Of a stretch of DNA of 64,000 nt, positions 18,135 to 28,143 are shown piece after piece. Within the stretch, counting starts at the first letter, position 1, and every line of letters begins with the position of its first letter. The stretch covers positions 744,001 through 808,000 of the forward strand of contig CANLXL010000001.1 in the NCBI GenBank assembly GCA_947495125.1, given 5' to 3'. The notes below the pieces were generated by a model, which made no database searches, was not told the DNA's origin, and saw only the letters and a program-made list of their open reading frames with translations. The translations under genes were made by a program, and so were the position numbers. This DNA comes from an uncultured Flaviramulus sp. GTDB lineage: Bacteria; Bacteroidota; Bacteroidia; Flavobacteriales; Flavobacteriaceae.

Positions 18135-20561
18135 ATGAACAATAAGACCATAGAAAAACAAAAGATTGAGGCCATTTTTCCTCTCAGCTCTATACAATTA
18201 GCCTTATTGTTTCACCATATAGCTGCTAAAGAAGATCAAGGCTTCCTAAATGTACAGTGCACGATAGACGGGTTATTAAATATTCCTATGTTAAAAAAGG
18301 CCTGGAATTTAGCTATTGAAAGACATGCTGTTCTAAGAACTTCGGTGCATTGGAAGAACATTAAAAATCCAGTTCAAATTGTAAGACCAAGTGGTGTTAT
18401 GCAATGGCATATATTAGACTGGAGCGGTGACAACTTAAATGAACAAAATGAAAAATTAAATCAGTTAAAGATCGACAATAAAAAAGCAGGAGTCGATTTT
18501 AATAAAAACCCTTTATCTAAAATTCACATCATTAAGGTAAACAGCAAATCCAATTATCTTGTGTGGAGTTGTCACCATTTGCTTTTAGATGGTTGGTCCG
18601 GCAGTATTATTTTAAAAGATGTCTTTTCATACTATGACGGCCTAATAAATAATAAAAAAATAGAATTAGAAACTATTCCTGCCTTTAAATCTTATCTAAA
18701 TTACTTAAAACGGTCGAGCCCTTCTGAAGCTAACTTGTATTGGAATAGAATATTTAAAGGTTTAAAAAAACCTGTTTTAATCAATAAAAGTAAATCGGCC
18801 ATAAGTACTCTTGATCGAACAGAACTTGAGCTTGATATCGTCAACAAAGTGAAAGATTTAACAAAATCTTTTCAAATTACGCCCAACACGCTGTTTCAAG
18901 GCATTTGGTCGCTTATCATATCGCGATATACAAACTCAAAAGATATCATTTTTGGAAATACCGTTTCTGGCAGATCCAACGATTTTCCGAATATTGAGCT
19001 CATGGCTGGTATGTTTGCCAATGTACTTCCAATTAGAAGCACCATAGACAATTCTGCTGTTAAAGATTGGATGAAAAACATGCAAAAGAATCAAATTGAA
19101 TCCAGAAAGTATGAGCATTATGCTGTGGCTGAAATAGCTGAAATAATTAAAAGTTCATCCATAGCTTTATTCGATAGCCTATTTATTTTTGAAAACTATC
19201 CTTGGGAAAATATAAAGAGCGGTGATTTAAGAGTACACAGCTCTAATAGTGGCATTACAACTACATACCCGCTTACTCTTGTTGTAAAAATGCAAGATTC
19301 TATAAAAATAGATTTGCTTAGTGAAGCTTCTATTTTTAATAAGGAAATCATCACATGGATATTAAATAGATTTGAAGAAATCATTGATATTATAGCTAAA
19401 AACAGCACAATATCCATCGACGCACTCTTTGAAAAAATAACACCTATCAAGCACTACGATAATATTATTACTCCCAAAACAATTGTAGAAAAAAATGGTA
19501 CTCACCCTATAAAAATGCCAAAAACCAAAACAGAATCTGAACTTTTAAAAATTTGGAAAGATTTACTTAATAAAAATAATATTGGAACGAGTGACAACTT
19601 TTTTGAAATTGGCGGCAATTCTATTTTAAGTGTTCAGATCATTTCAAAAGCCAGAAAATTAGGGTTGAACATAAGTCCAAATGATTTATTTGAAAATCAG
19701 TCTATAGTAGAACTCGCTAATTTCATTGAGCATCAAAAAGTGGCAAAAAACTTAAAAAGCTATACATTTAAACATGTTGTGGGTATTAAAAAAACAGGAA
19801 GTTTACCGCCTTTATTCTGTATCCATGGAGGTGGTAGTCATTTCTTTTTTTACAACGCGCTTGGTAAGTATGCAAATCCCGAACGCCCCGTTTATGCTGT
19901 TCAAGCTTCAGGCGTTGAAGACACCATTATATTGCACGATAGCATTGAACGCATGGCCACTGAATTTCTAAAGGAAATAAAACTTGTTACCCCTAAAGGC
20001 CCTTATCATATCATGGGCTATTGCTATAATACAGCAGTTGCTTTAGAAATATGCAGAATTCTTAAACAGGAAAACCAAACTGTTAATTTAATTATAGCCG
20101 ACACCATGGCAAAAAATCAGGAACGTTTTGATCCATCAAAAACAAAAAGGAGGGTTAGCGGATTTATTAAAAGATTAATAAAAAACCCATTTAATGCCAT
20201 TTATTTATTTTCAAAATCATTTATAGAAAGCTATCTTACCCCATTAATAAAAAGAATTTTTGGTAGTAAACTTGAAAAAAAGGTACAAACATTACGCGAC
20301 AAACTATCCGAAAACTATTTAAACTATAGTTGGACGCCTTTTGATGACAATATTTCACTTTTAATAACCGAAAGTAATGACCCGACAGAAAATCCTGAAA
20401 AAATAGGATCATGGAACAAGATTTCAAACAAAGAGGTGAAACTAACACCAACTAAAGGACATCATTCCAAATTGTTTCAGGAGCCATTAGTGCGACATAC
20501 TTCACAGCAACTTGAAACATGTATGTCAAATTTTGAAACCAATTTTGATGAAACCTCCTAA
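18135..20561 (+). CDS. Terminal nonribosomal peptide synthetase, C-T-TE without an A domain
   Basis: The 808-residue protein has a condensation domain (about residues 10-440, HHLLLDGWS from His147), a carrier domain (IGGNSIL, Ser496) and a type I thioesterase from about residue 555 (FCIHGGGSHFFFY, then GYCYNTAVALE and a C-terminal GHHSKLFQ with the catalytic His). There is no adenylation domain, so its carrier must be charged in trans or stay empty. The nucleophile elbow, normally GxSxG, reads G-Y-C-Y-N with Cys630; Cys thioesterases are known in some beta-lactone and beta-lactam forming synthetases. The condensation domain follows an epimerisation domain, so it is expected to accept a D-configured donor. 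This is the last assembly-line gene of the cluster. Confidence 0.92.
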   Translation: MNNKTIEKQKIEAIFPLSSIQLALLFHHIAAKEDQGFLNVQCTIDGLLNIPMLKKAWNLAIERHAVLRTSVHWKNIKNPVQIVRPSGVMQWHILDWSGDNLNEQNEKLNQLKIDNKKAGVDFNKNPLSKIHIIKVNSKSNYLVWSCHHLLLDGWSGSIILKDVFSYYDGLINNKKIELETIPAFKSYLNYLKRSSPSEANLYWNRIFKGLKKPVLINKSKSAISTLDRTELELDIVNKVKDLTKSFQITPNTLFQGIWSLIISRYTNSKDIIFGNTVSGRSNDFPNIELMAGMFANVLPIRSTIDNSAVKDWMKNMQKNQIESRKYEHYAVAEIAEIIKSSSIALFDSLFIFENYPWENIKSGDLRVHSSNSGITTTYPLTLVVKMQDSIKIDLLSEASIFNKEIITWILNRFEEIIDIIAKNSTISIDALFEKITPIKHYDNIITPKTIVEKNGTHPIKMPKTKTESELLKIWKDLLNKNNIGTSDNFFEIGGNSILSVQIISKARKLGLNISPNDLFENQSIVELANFIEHQKVAKNLKSYTFKHVVGIKKTGSLPPLFCIHGGGSHFFFYNALGKYANPERPVYAVQASGVEDTIILHDSIERMATEFLKEIKLVTPKGPYHIMGYCYNTAVALEICRILKQENQTVNLIIADTMAKNQERFDPSKTKRRVSGFIKRLIKNPFNAIYLFSKSFIESYLTPLIKRIFGSKLEKKVQTLRDKLSENYLNYSWTPFDDNISLLITESNDPTENPEKIGSWNKISNKEVKLTPTKGHHSKLFQEPLVRHTSQQLETCMSNFETNFDETS

Positions 20562-21273
20562 ATTATCAAAACAAAATATTCATGTTTGGGTTGTTAATTT
20601 TGATATTGTGCAAGAAAAAATAACGCGCTTACATGGTTTTTTATCTGAAGAGGAAATTATTAGAGCTTCCAAATTTCGATTTAAAAAAGATAAAATCAGT
20701 TCAATCATTTCGAGAGGTACTTTACGGTTTTTATCCGGCAAGTATTTAGAAAAAGAGCCCGGAGAGATTAAGTTTAAGTATGGTGAATTTGGTAAACCAG
20801 AATATAACTTAGATACGAAACTAAAATTCAATATATCACATTCTGGGAAAGTGGTAGTTTTGGGCTTTGTTTTAAATGATGACATTGGTATTGACATAGA
20901 GGAAATCAAAACCGATTTTGATGTTCTTGATATCGCTTCAAATTATTTTTCGAACAAAGAAATTGAATTCTTAAGGAAAACACCTGTTGAAAATCATGTA
21001 AAAAATTTCTACCGATGCTGGACCAGAAAAGAAGCTTTTATAAAGGCTAAGTCCCAAGGATTATCTTTTCCTTTAGATTCCTTTTCGGTTTCTATTAATT
21101 CTGATGAAAAGGCCGAATTATTAGAAACACTTTGGGATAAAAAAGAGAAAGATCTATGGCAAATCATCCCTTTTGAAACTGAAGTAAATTATAAAGCTGC
21201 TTTAGCCGTTAAAGGACAGGTGCAATCTATAAAATATTTTAATTTCAATGCGCACTTAAGTTGTCTATCCTAG
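20548..21273 (+). CDS. 4'-phosphopantetheinyl transferase, Sfp type
   Basis: The protein has the Sfp-family signatures KFNISHSG, DDIGIDIEEI and WTRKEAFIKA, whose Asp and Glu residues bind Mg2+ and CoA. It would attach phosphopantetheine to the carrier domains of this cluster (Ser36, Ser1004, Ser149 and Ser496 of the respective proteins). I chose the ATG at 20548, which overlaps the end of the thioesterase gene by 14 bases and gives 241 residues; an in-frame ATG at 20512 would add 12 unconserved residues inside the upstream gene. It ends the plus-strand operon that starts at 11152. Confidence 0.93.
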   Translation: MKPPKLSKQNIHVWVVNFDIVQEKITRLHGFLSEEEIIRASKFRFKKDKISSIISRGTLRFLSGKYLEKEPGEIKFKYGEFGKPEYNLDTKLKFNISHSGKVVVLGFVLNDDIGIDIEEIKTDFDVLDIASNYFSNKEIEFLRKTPVENHVKNFYRCWTRKEAFIKAKSQGLSFPLDSFSVSINSDEKAELLETLWDKKEKDLWQIIPFETEVNYKAALAVKGQVQSIKYFNFNAHLSCLS

Positions 21274-21617
21274 ATTTGAGCAAAAAATGCTTAATTTTTC
21301 ATAAAAACAATATTATCAACATCAATGAAAACCACCATGATTCCGTTAAAAGCAAAAAAGGAGATTAGTAATATCGAATTTAGAATTGTCTTTGATGATC
21401 TCTTTACTTATGCACTAGATTTAGCCTCTTAATCACCTCCCCGGTTCAGGAAATTAACATTTCATTACCTCTCTAAAACAAAAAAGCATCCCAATTCCGA
21501 TACATCGGAAAAGGAAGGCCTATCATTCGTAAACCAAAGAAAATTTGACAAACTACATCCCTAATTATCTTCAGTAATAAACGAATATTAAAATCTTAAG
21601 TTTACATTATCTTGAAA
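21274..21617. other. Intergenic region with a short reading frame and one copy of a 44-bp repeat
   Basis: No convincing gene is present. A 35-codon frame (21325-21432, plus strand) begins with MKTTMIPLKAKK and matches nothing I know; it may be a relic. The segment 21473-21516 is identical to 30994-31037. The region separates the convergent peptide cluster and beta-barrel receptor gene, and must hold the end of both transcripts, but I see no strong terminator hairpin. Confidence 0.6.
21473..21516 (+). repeat. 44-bp direct repeat, copy 1
   Basis: The 44 bases are identical to 30994-31037 in the same orientation, and similarity continues imperfectly for about 13 more bases. The repeat contains a short inverted pair around ATTCCGATACATCGGAA. 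The two copies bracket a 9.5-kb block holding the receptor, sulfatases, IS relic and LicD locus. It could be a dispersed intergenic element or a mark of past insertion; I cannot tell which. Confidence 0.85.
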
Positions 21618-24125
21618 TTAAAATTCTCGCTTACCGAATTCACTTTCAATGAACTTTGATTTGTTCTTAGTTTTGTTAAAAGTGTATGAAAGGTTTAAAG
21701 TAATCATATCTACCTCATAAACATAATTAGTGAAGGTATAGAATTCATTAGTTCTCGCGGTAGTGATGCTTTGTTCATTACTATTTAATAAGCCCAGATC
21801 TATATTTTGCCATTGCAAAGTGGCTATTAAATGGTTATCAAATAAAGATTTTTTCAGTGTTAAATTTGGAGAATAAAACCTAGAATCTTGCCCTTGGGCT
21901 GTATTGGTTTCAGATAGATAATTAAACGTAAATTGTGCCGTTGCATTCTTCCAAAACGAATAGGTCGAGTTAACATTAAATGAATAAATGGTATTGTTAC
22001 TATTTATACCATAAGTTCTGGTAACATCATCGCGGTGTCTAAAAACAAACTCACCATTAATATCATAATTATAAATATTAGCTCCAATAAAGTTGCTCCA
22101 GTTTTTAGTAGCTTTAAATTGGGCACCTAATTCCACACCAATAGCTATACTTTTTCCAACGTTAGAATATACGCGATTTAAGACACTATCAATAACGGCA
22201 CCATTACTCTCATAAGCCAATGTGTTTACCCTGTTAATCGTATTATCTACATGTCTGTAGTAGGCGGTCGCATAAAGAGAATTTTTTGAATTGATTTTTT
22301 TAGTAACACCAAACTCAACCAAATCAATAAATTCTGGCAATAACCGATTATCCCCTTGCTCAAAAACCTCAGAGTGTTCACGTTCTGCAAAACTATTCAT
22401 TTTAAACGTTGTTGTACGTTCAACCCTTTTGCTATAGGCGACTTTAATGTCGGTGTCATCATTTACAGCGTATTGTAAAGATGCTGAAGGAAACAATTTT
22501 ACAAAATCGTATTTGTAAGTGCTAGGCTGTGATTCACTAACTAAAGACTCGGTATACGTTCTATCCATAGATTCTAAACGAACACCTGCTGCATAATCCC
22601 ATTTGTTGTTTGCACCTGTTAACTGTATATAGCCCGAATTAATAATTCTCTTCAACGCTACATTACTTGAAAACTCAGGAACAACAATACCATCACGTTC
22701 ATAAACGAATTCACCTTCATGATCCAAATTTCTAAATTGATACCCCATTTCGACTCTACCAAACAAAAATGGTTTTAATGTATAGTCCAAATTATAGCGT
22801 ACTCCATGTAATGGATTATCGTTGGTATTAAATTCTTGTTGATAGATTGTATTGTATGCTGGCGTATCTACATTATCATTGTACGTAGGCCCTCCTAAAA
22901 AAGTATATTCATATAAAAATGAGCTAGACAACTTAGATTCATTATTAAATTTATGGGCATAGTCAAAACTACCCAAAACAAAATCACCCATGCGGGTTCT
23001 TAAATTATGATTGTAATATGAAAACGTATACAATCTGTTATTGCTACCAATAGGTGAAATGGCATGATTATCATAATAGGTAATGTCTGCTAACCTATCC
23101 TTGGTGTGCTTCCCGGCAAAAAAACCCAACGAGAATTCATCATTATTATTGGGTGTGAAATCTACTGTGAAACGCCCATTATATTTAATATCATCAAAAC
23201 TACGCTCTCCATCAGAGGGCAAAAAAGTTTGTTTATCTTCAGTTTGATTTATAATAAATAACTCACCTTCTCTTCTACCTGTTTTATCATTGCGCTGGTA
23301 ACTCGTTCCAAATGATAAATTCCATTTATCGGTTTTCATATTCAAGGTAGCATCTGCACCATATCGTAATGCTGCCACTTGTGTATCGTAAGGTTCTATA
23401 GATGGAAACCCACCTCGAACATTGACTTGCACAAAAGTACCGTTTGTAGCTCCCTTTTTGGTGATTATGTTTAAAATTCCTCCCTTACCTTCCGGATCAT
23501 ATTTAGCTGAAGGTGCCGTAATAATTTCAACTTTCTCTAAAGCATTTGCAGGTAATTGGGCCAAAATAGCACTAGCATCACCTTGAGTCGGTTTTCCATT
23601 AATTAAAACAGAAAAACCCTTACTTCCCCTAACACTTATTTCACCCAAACCATCAACGGTTACTGCGGGCAAGTTTTTAATCACATCGGTTGCATTGCCT
23701 CCCTGACTACTTTGAAAGTTTTTGGAATCGAATACCTGCCTATCAATTTTATTAATTATAGTGGAACGCTCTGCGCGTATCTCAACCTCGTCAAGTTGAT
23801 TGCCCAAAACCAAACTAATTACCCCCAAATCAACACTTTTATGTGCTCCAGTAATTTTAATATTTTCAATAGTTTTGGTACTATACCCCACAAAAGAAAC
23901 TTCAATATAATAATCTCCGTTTTTAACATTCTCAAATGTAAACACACCATCAACATTGGTAACAACACCTGTTACAAGTGATTTATCATTTTGTTTATAA
24001 AGGGCAGCAGTCGCATACTCGAAGGGGTAATTATCTATTGTATCCTGAATTTTACCAGTAATTTGACTTGATGCAAATTGCGTAATACATACAACAATAA
24101 ATAATAGAGGGGTATTTAATTTCAT
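21618..24125 (-). CDS. Outer-membrane beta-barrel protein of the TonB-dependent receptor type
   Basis: The 835-residue protein has a signal peptide (ends near ASSQITG), a CarboxypepD-reg-like domain (about residues 22-105), a plug region with VIKNLPAVTVDGLGEISVRG and APSAKYDPEGKGGILNIITKKG, and a long beta-barrel ending in an aromatic residue (REF). The plug phrasing fits the outer-membrane beta-barrel family common in Bacteroidetes that lacks a SusD partner. It is followed, in the same direction but 161 bases upstream, by two sulfatase genes, so it may take up a product of sulfated glycan breakdown; that link is only positional. Confidence 0.9.
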   Translation of the reverse strand: MKLNTPLLFIVVCITQFASSQITGKIQDTIDNYPFEYATAALYKQNDKSLVTGVVTNVDGVFTFENVKNGDYYIEVSFVGYSTKTIENIKITGAHKSVDLGVISLVLGNQLDEVEIRAERSTIINKIDRQVFDSKNFQSSQGGNATDVIKNLPAVTVDGLGEISVRGSKGFSVLINGKPTQGDASAILAQLPANALEKVEIITAPSAKYDPEGKGGILNIITKKGATNGTFVQVNVRGGFPSIEPYDTQVAALRYGADATLNMKTDKWNLSFGTSYQRNDKTGRREGELFIINQTEDKQTFLPSDGERSFDDIKYNGRFTVDFTPNNNDEFSLGFFAGKHTKDRLADITYYDNHAISPIGSNNRLYTFSYYNHNLRTRMGDFVLGSFDYAHKFNNESKLSSSFLYEYTFLGGPTYNDNVDTPAYNTIYQQEFNTNDNPLHGVRYNLDYTLKPFLFGRVEMGYQFRNLDHEGEFVYERDGIVVPEFSSNVALKRIINSGYIQLTGANNKWDYAAGVRLESMDRTYTESLVSESQPSTYKYDFVKLFPSASLQYAVNDDTDIKVAYSKRVERTTTFKMNSFAEREHSEVFEQGDNRLLPEFIDLVEFGVTKKINSKNSLYATAYYRHVDNTINRVNTLAYESNGAVIDSVLNRVYSNVGKSIAIGVELGAQFKATKNWSNFIGANIYNYDINGEFVFRHRDDVTRTYGINSNNTIYSFNVNSTYSFWKNATAQFTFNYLSETNTAQGQDSRFYSPNLTLKKSLFDNHLIATLQWQNIDLGLLNSNEQSITTARTNEFYTFTNYVYEVDMITLNLSYTFNKTKNKSKFIESEFGKREF

Positions 24126-24286
24126 GATTTCGGGCTTATTTTTTTAATAGTATTTTTGGAGTGGCAACGGTTCTAAAACCTACATGCTCTTCATTATATA
24201 TCGTTTTAAGTCATTGAAAAAATTAAACTTTGTCAGAGGAAATACTTTCTTCTCATGTCGTGCCTATTAATAGAAAGAGGTTCTTG

Positions 24287-26122
24287 TTATTTAACACCCT
24301 CCACATATACATAAAATGCATTGGTTTGCTCTCCATCATCCATATCGAAATAAGCTGAAAGTTCTGTCTCTCCTTTTTTTACATCGACTTCTATTATAGC
24401 GGCCTGATCCCTATTATTGACTGGAACACTGTATTCCTGTTCTCCAATTTTCAAATAGGCCTTTTTAAATGCCATGGCCTTACCGTTAATACGTCCATTT
24501 TTAGTAAGCGTGGCCGGTATTTCGTCCAAAATCTCACTTCCCAAGGCAAGTCCACTTTCTACCGGCCATCTCCTTAGACTAAATTTATACTTTCCCTCTT
24601 TCACAAAATCGACGGAGAATTTCCCGAGTTTCATTGGATTGCCTTTTCGAATCTGTTGTTGGTTCCATGCAGGATAAGCCCCTGCCGTTCGGGCATCATG
24701 ACAGGTAATGACATCAACAGCATCTCTTCCTAATTCAATTACTGAAAATTTGGTTTCCTTGATCACATCTTCCCACCACCTTTCATAAAAAGCATTCATT
24801 TCTTCTACTTTTTCAGGATTCTGATCTGCAATATTGGTTTTCTGGCCTGGGTCCTGGCTTATATTGTACAATTCATTCCCTTTTACCAATCGCCAATCCC
24901 CTTGCATTACACAACTATTTTTACCCTTAATAGGCCATGGCACCCTTTGTGTATCGGTAACCAAAAAACGTTCAGGAGCCCCACTCTTGCCAAGTAAATA
25001 GCTACTAATATCGGCCCCATCCATTGTTTTTGTAGCTGTGAATTCCTGACCGGTCAGTTTGGTAATCGTTGGCAGTATATCGACATGAGCGGTTAAAGCA
25101 GAAAGCTTTTTACCTCCAACAAGTCCTCCTTCGGGCCATTTGATTATAAATGGAACCCGATGACCACCATCGTATTCGCTTCCTTTTCTGCCACGCATAC
25201 CTGCATTATAGCCTCCTCCTGCTGTTCCATTATCTGTTGTAAAAATGACCATGGTATTGTCTGAAATCCCTAATACATCAAGTTTTTGAATCAATTTGGA
25301 AAAGTTGTCATCAATATTAGTAATCATACCATAAAACCGCTTTTGTTTATCGTTTATCTCTTCACTTTTGTAACGATTGTAATAGTCTTCAGGAACGTTT
25401 AACGGGCCATGAGGTGCATTTAGGCTGAGATAGCATAGAAATGGATCATCTTTTTTATTTTCAATAAATTTTATGGCTTCATCAAACCAAACATCAGTGC
25501 AATAACCTGTCTTTTTTTCTGGAATACCATTCCTAAAATAAGTGTCATCAAAATAGTCGTTGTTCCAGTAATCCGGTGTTTGCCCAATTCCTCCGCCACC
25601 ATGATAAAAAGCTTCATCAAAACCACGGTCATGAGGAAGAAAGGGGTGATTATCCCCCAAATGCCATTTACCGAACATTCCTGTTTCGTATCCATTTTTG
25701 TTAAAAACATCGGCTAAAGTCACCTCTTCACCATTAAGCATAGAAGCCCCCATAATGGTATGCCAAACCCCGTTGCGATTACAATTACGTCCTGTTAACA
25801 AACCAGCTCTTGTCGGTGCACAGGTTGTACCTACATGGTAGTTTGTCAGATTCACCGATTCGGTTGAAAATTTATCGATTGCTGGTGTTTGGATGATTGG
25901 ATTACCAGTATGTCCGAGATCTCCATAACCCTGATCGTCAGTAATTACAATAATCACATTTGGCTTACTTTTCGATACTAATTTTTGTGATGATTTGTTT
26001 TCACACGAATATAGGGTCGCTAAGACCACCAGTGAAAACAAAAAATAAGATTTTAAACTACTCGCATTTCTATTTAACATAGGTTTTAAATTTTTAATTG
26101 AATGATCTCTATTTTTTTTCAT
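24287..26122 (-). CDS. S1-family sulfatase, lipoprotein, CxPxR type
   Basis: The 611-residue protein shows the sulfatase metal site (VIIVITDDQGYGD), the formylglycine motif CAPTRAGLLTGR with Cys101, and GKWHLGD and TDNGTAGGG downstream. The N-terminus has a lipobox ending at Cys40 (LATLYSC), so it is a lipid-anchored exported enzyme. Cys101 would be converted to formylglycine and hydrolyse sulfate esters, probably on algal polysaccharides. A C-terminal domain of about 100 residues (from about residue 510) is a beta-rich addition. The start overlaps the end of the other sulfatase gene by 14 bases, so the two are co-translated; an ATG at codon 15 is a possible alternative start. Substrate specificity cannot be read from the sequence. 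Confidence 0.93.
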   Translation of the reverse strand: MKKNRDHSIKNLKPMLNRNASSLKSYFLFSLVVLATLYSCENKSSQKLVSKSKPNVIIVITDDQGYGDLGHTGNPIIQTPAIDKFSTESVNLTNYHVGTTCAPTRAGLLTGRNCNRNGVWHTIMGASMLNGEEVTLADVFNKNGYETGMFGKWHLGDNHPFLPHDRGFDEAFYHGGGGIGQTPDYWNNDYFDDTYFRNGIPEKKTGYCTDVWFDEAIKFIENKKDDPFLCYLSLNAPHGPLNVPEDYYNRYKSEEINDKQKRFYGMITNIDDNFSKLIQKLDVLGISDNTMVIFTTDNGTAGGGYNAGMRGRKGSEYDGGHRVPFIIKWPEGGLVGGKKLSALTAHVDILPTITKLTGQEFTATKTMDGADISSYLLGKSGAPERFLVTDTQRVPWPIKGKNSCVMQGDWRLVKGNELYNISQDPGQKTNIADQNPEKVEEMNAFYERWWEDVIKETKFSVIELGRDAVDVITCHDARTAGAYPAWNQQQIRKGNPMKLGKFSVDFVKEGKYKFSLRRWPVESGLALGSEILDEIPATLTKNGRINGKAMAFKKAYLKIGEQEYSVPVNNRDQAAIIEVDVKKGETELSAYFDMDDGEQTNAFYVYVEGVK

Positions 26123-27677
26123 CGCTCTTTATATTTCTATCGAATAGCACCCCATACTTTCCATATCCATTATGCTTTACGCCTTCTTCCTTCCAATGTT
26201 CTAACTGCTGATCGTATAACTTTCTCATTTTAACTAATTGAGATTGAGACCCGGATTGGTCTACCAGATTAGTCATTTCATAGGGATCCTCTACGATATT
26301 GAATAATTCTTCGCTTGCAACTATTTTTTCCTCCTTGTCTTCATAGTACCAATAGATGTATTTATAGTGTTCATCCATCACTGTGAGACTGTGTGTGGCT
26401 TCCGGTCCCCATACCTGAATGATTGGAAGGGATTCTCTAACTTGAATTTTTGAATGATTTAGTATGGGCAGAAGACTTTTACCATCATAAACAGATGGTG
26501 TCTCAACACCTGCGACATCTAATATAGTTGCTGCTATGTCTACATTACCCGACAGGGAACTTGTTTTTATCCCCTTCCTTTTCTTTTTAATACGTGGGTC
26601 AACAATAATCAACGGAACACGTGCGCCTTCTTCATAGGGTAATACCTTAGACCCTAAACCATGTGAACCGTTAAAGTATCCATTATCTGAAGAAAAAATG
26701 ATCACCGTATTATCATCTATTTTTAGTTTCTTAAGTTCATCCAATACCATCCCAATAGCATAGTCCACCCCGTAAATAAGTTGATGGTATTTACGCAACG
26801 CTTTTTGGTAGGACTCCTCGTTATCATAGCCCCATTGAAAAAACCTTGGGTATTGCCTTCCCATTCTAGACTGAGGCGCGAGGTGTTCTCCTGCTTTTCT
26901 TCCGTAATTTGGAAGTTTTCTAAATGTCGTTTCTTTATAAACGTCATCAAACATGGGATCAGGTTGAACCGGACGATGCGGTGCTTTAAAAAAAACACTC
27001 ATGCAAAACGGTTGATTTTGATCTACCGACTCCCTAATAAAATCGATGCTGGCTGCCCCATAAGCCCTTGAACTATGAGGGTATTCTTTTGCGTACTTAG
27101 CCAGGGTTTTATTTTGTGCGGTTTTATATGATGTTTGCCCAGGACCGCCTACCCAAAAGTCAAAATCATGTTTAGCCACTTCTCCTTCTTTATTCTGGGT
27201 TTCAGAATCACCATCTGATATAGCAAAACCAAACTTCCCTCCAAATCCAACGCGATAACCGGCTCGTTTTAACAACACCGGATATGCCGTAGACCATTGC
27301 TTGGTCCCCAAAGGGCCATGATCGAAATTACAGCCCGTTTTGTATTCATACTGGCCTGTCATTACATTGGCTCTACTCGCCATACAAATGGCTGTAGTAT
27401 TGTAATGCCTTTGAAATACCATCCCCGCTTCTGCAAGTTTGTCCATATTTGGTGTTTTCACATCAGGGTTTCCATAGGCCTTTTGGGTATCGTAAGCCTG
27501 ATCGTCCGTGAAGAAGAAAATAATATTGGGCTTTTGTTCTATTTCTGAGTCATCTACTGATTGTTTGCAAGATTGTATAAATATTATTAGGGCTAATAAA
27601 GAATAGTAAATCTTTAGACGGTTTTTCAAAATTGAGTTTTTCTTAAGGTTAATAGATTCCACACAACTATTTTTCAT
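26109..27677 (-). CDS. S1-family sulfatase, lipoprotein, CxAxR type
   Basis: The 522-residue protein has FFFTDDQAYDTQ, the formylglycine motif CMASRANVMTGQ with Cys98 (Ala in place of the more usual Pro), SSDNGYFNGSHG and a lipobox at Cys37 (IFIQSC). It is a lipid-anchored exported sulfatase of a different subfamily from its neighbour. It is the first gene of the pair, and the overlap with the next gene suggests that the two act on the same sulfated glycan in sequence. Upstream (27678-27895) I see no gene. Confidence 0.92.
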   Translation of the reverse strand: MKNSCVESINLKKNSILKNRLKIYYSLLALIIFIQSCKQSVDDSEIEQKPNIIFFFTDDQAYDTQKAYGNPDVKTPNMDKLAEAGMVFQRHYNTTAICMASRANVMTGQYEYKTGCNFDHGPLGTKQWSTAYPVLLKRAGYRVGFGGKFGFAISDGDSETQNKEGEVAKHDFDFWVGGPGQTSYKTAQNKTLAKYAKEYPHSSRAYGAASIDFIRESVDQNQPFCMSVFFKAPHRPVQPDPMFDDVYKETTFRKLPNYGRKAGEHLAPQSRMGRQYPRFFQWGYDNEESYQKALRKYHQLIYGVDYAIGMVLDELKKLKIDDNTVIIFSSDNGYFNGSHGLGSKVLPYEEGARVPLIIVDPRIKKKRKGIKTSSLSGNVDIAATILDVAGVETPSVYDGKSLLPILNHSKIQVRESLPIIQVWGPEATHSLTVMDEHYKYIYWYYEDKEEKIVASEELFNIVEDPYEMTNLVDQSGSQSQLVKMRKLYDQQLEHWKEEGVKHNGYGKYGVLFDRNIKSDEKK

Positions 27678-27895
27678 AATTACGATCTTAAATCCTCTTT
27701 AAATTGCGTTCAGTGTCCATTATAAATTGAGCTGACTCTTTCTTATGCAATGTCCTTATTTTCAATAAAAACCACCACTACACCCTCTACCATATTTGAT
27801 ACTATTTTTGCTATACGATGCATCTATAATGTATGTCGAACTCATTTAAGGGTAAAGGCCCCTATATTCATCTCTTATACAAAATCTATTATTTC

Positions 27896-28143
27896 TTAAA
27901 AGTTAATTAGAACATGCTCATTTAAAATGCTTACAGGATGTTCAGCAATACGTTTTGTACCAGGAAATATCTGATGTCTGCAACTTGTAGCTGAAATAGC
28001 TATTACTGTTGATATTTCCTCATTTCTAATTTTAGGGAATAAGGTCTGTTCACCAACTTGCATACTTACTTTGTAATGTTCCTTTTCTTCTCCAAAAGAT
28101 CCTGCCATTCCACTACAACCTGAATTTACAATACATAAGGTGA
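27896..28143 (-). pseudogene. C-terminal fragment of a FAD-linked / iron-sulfur oxidoreductase
   Basis: The reading frame contains NSGCSGMAGSFGEEKEHY and ISATSCRHQIFPGTKR followed by AEHPVSIL. This is the end of the cysteine-rich domain of D-lactate or glycolate dehydrogenase-like flavoproteins, where the first motif normally reads CCGMAGSFG. Only about 80 residues remain; the frame stops being homologous at about 28144, exactly where an IS-like sequence begins. It is a broken gene with no intact copy in the window. Confidence 0.85.
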
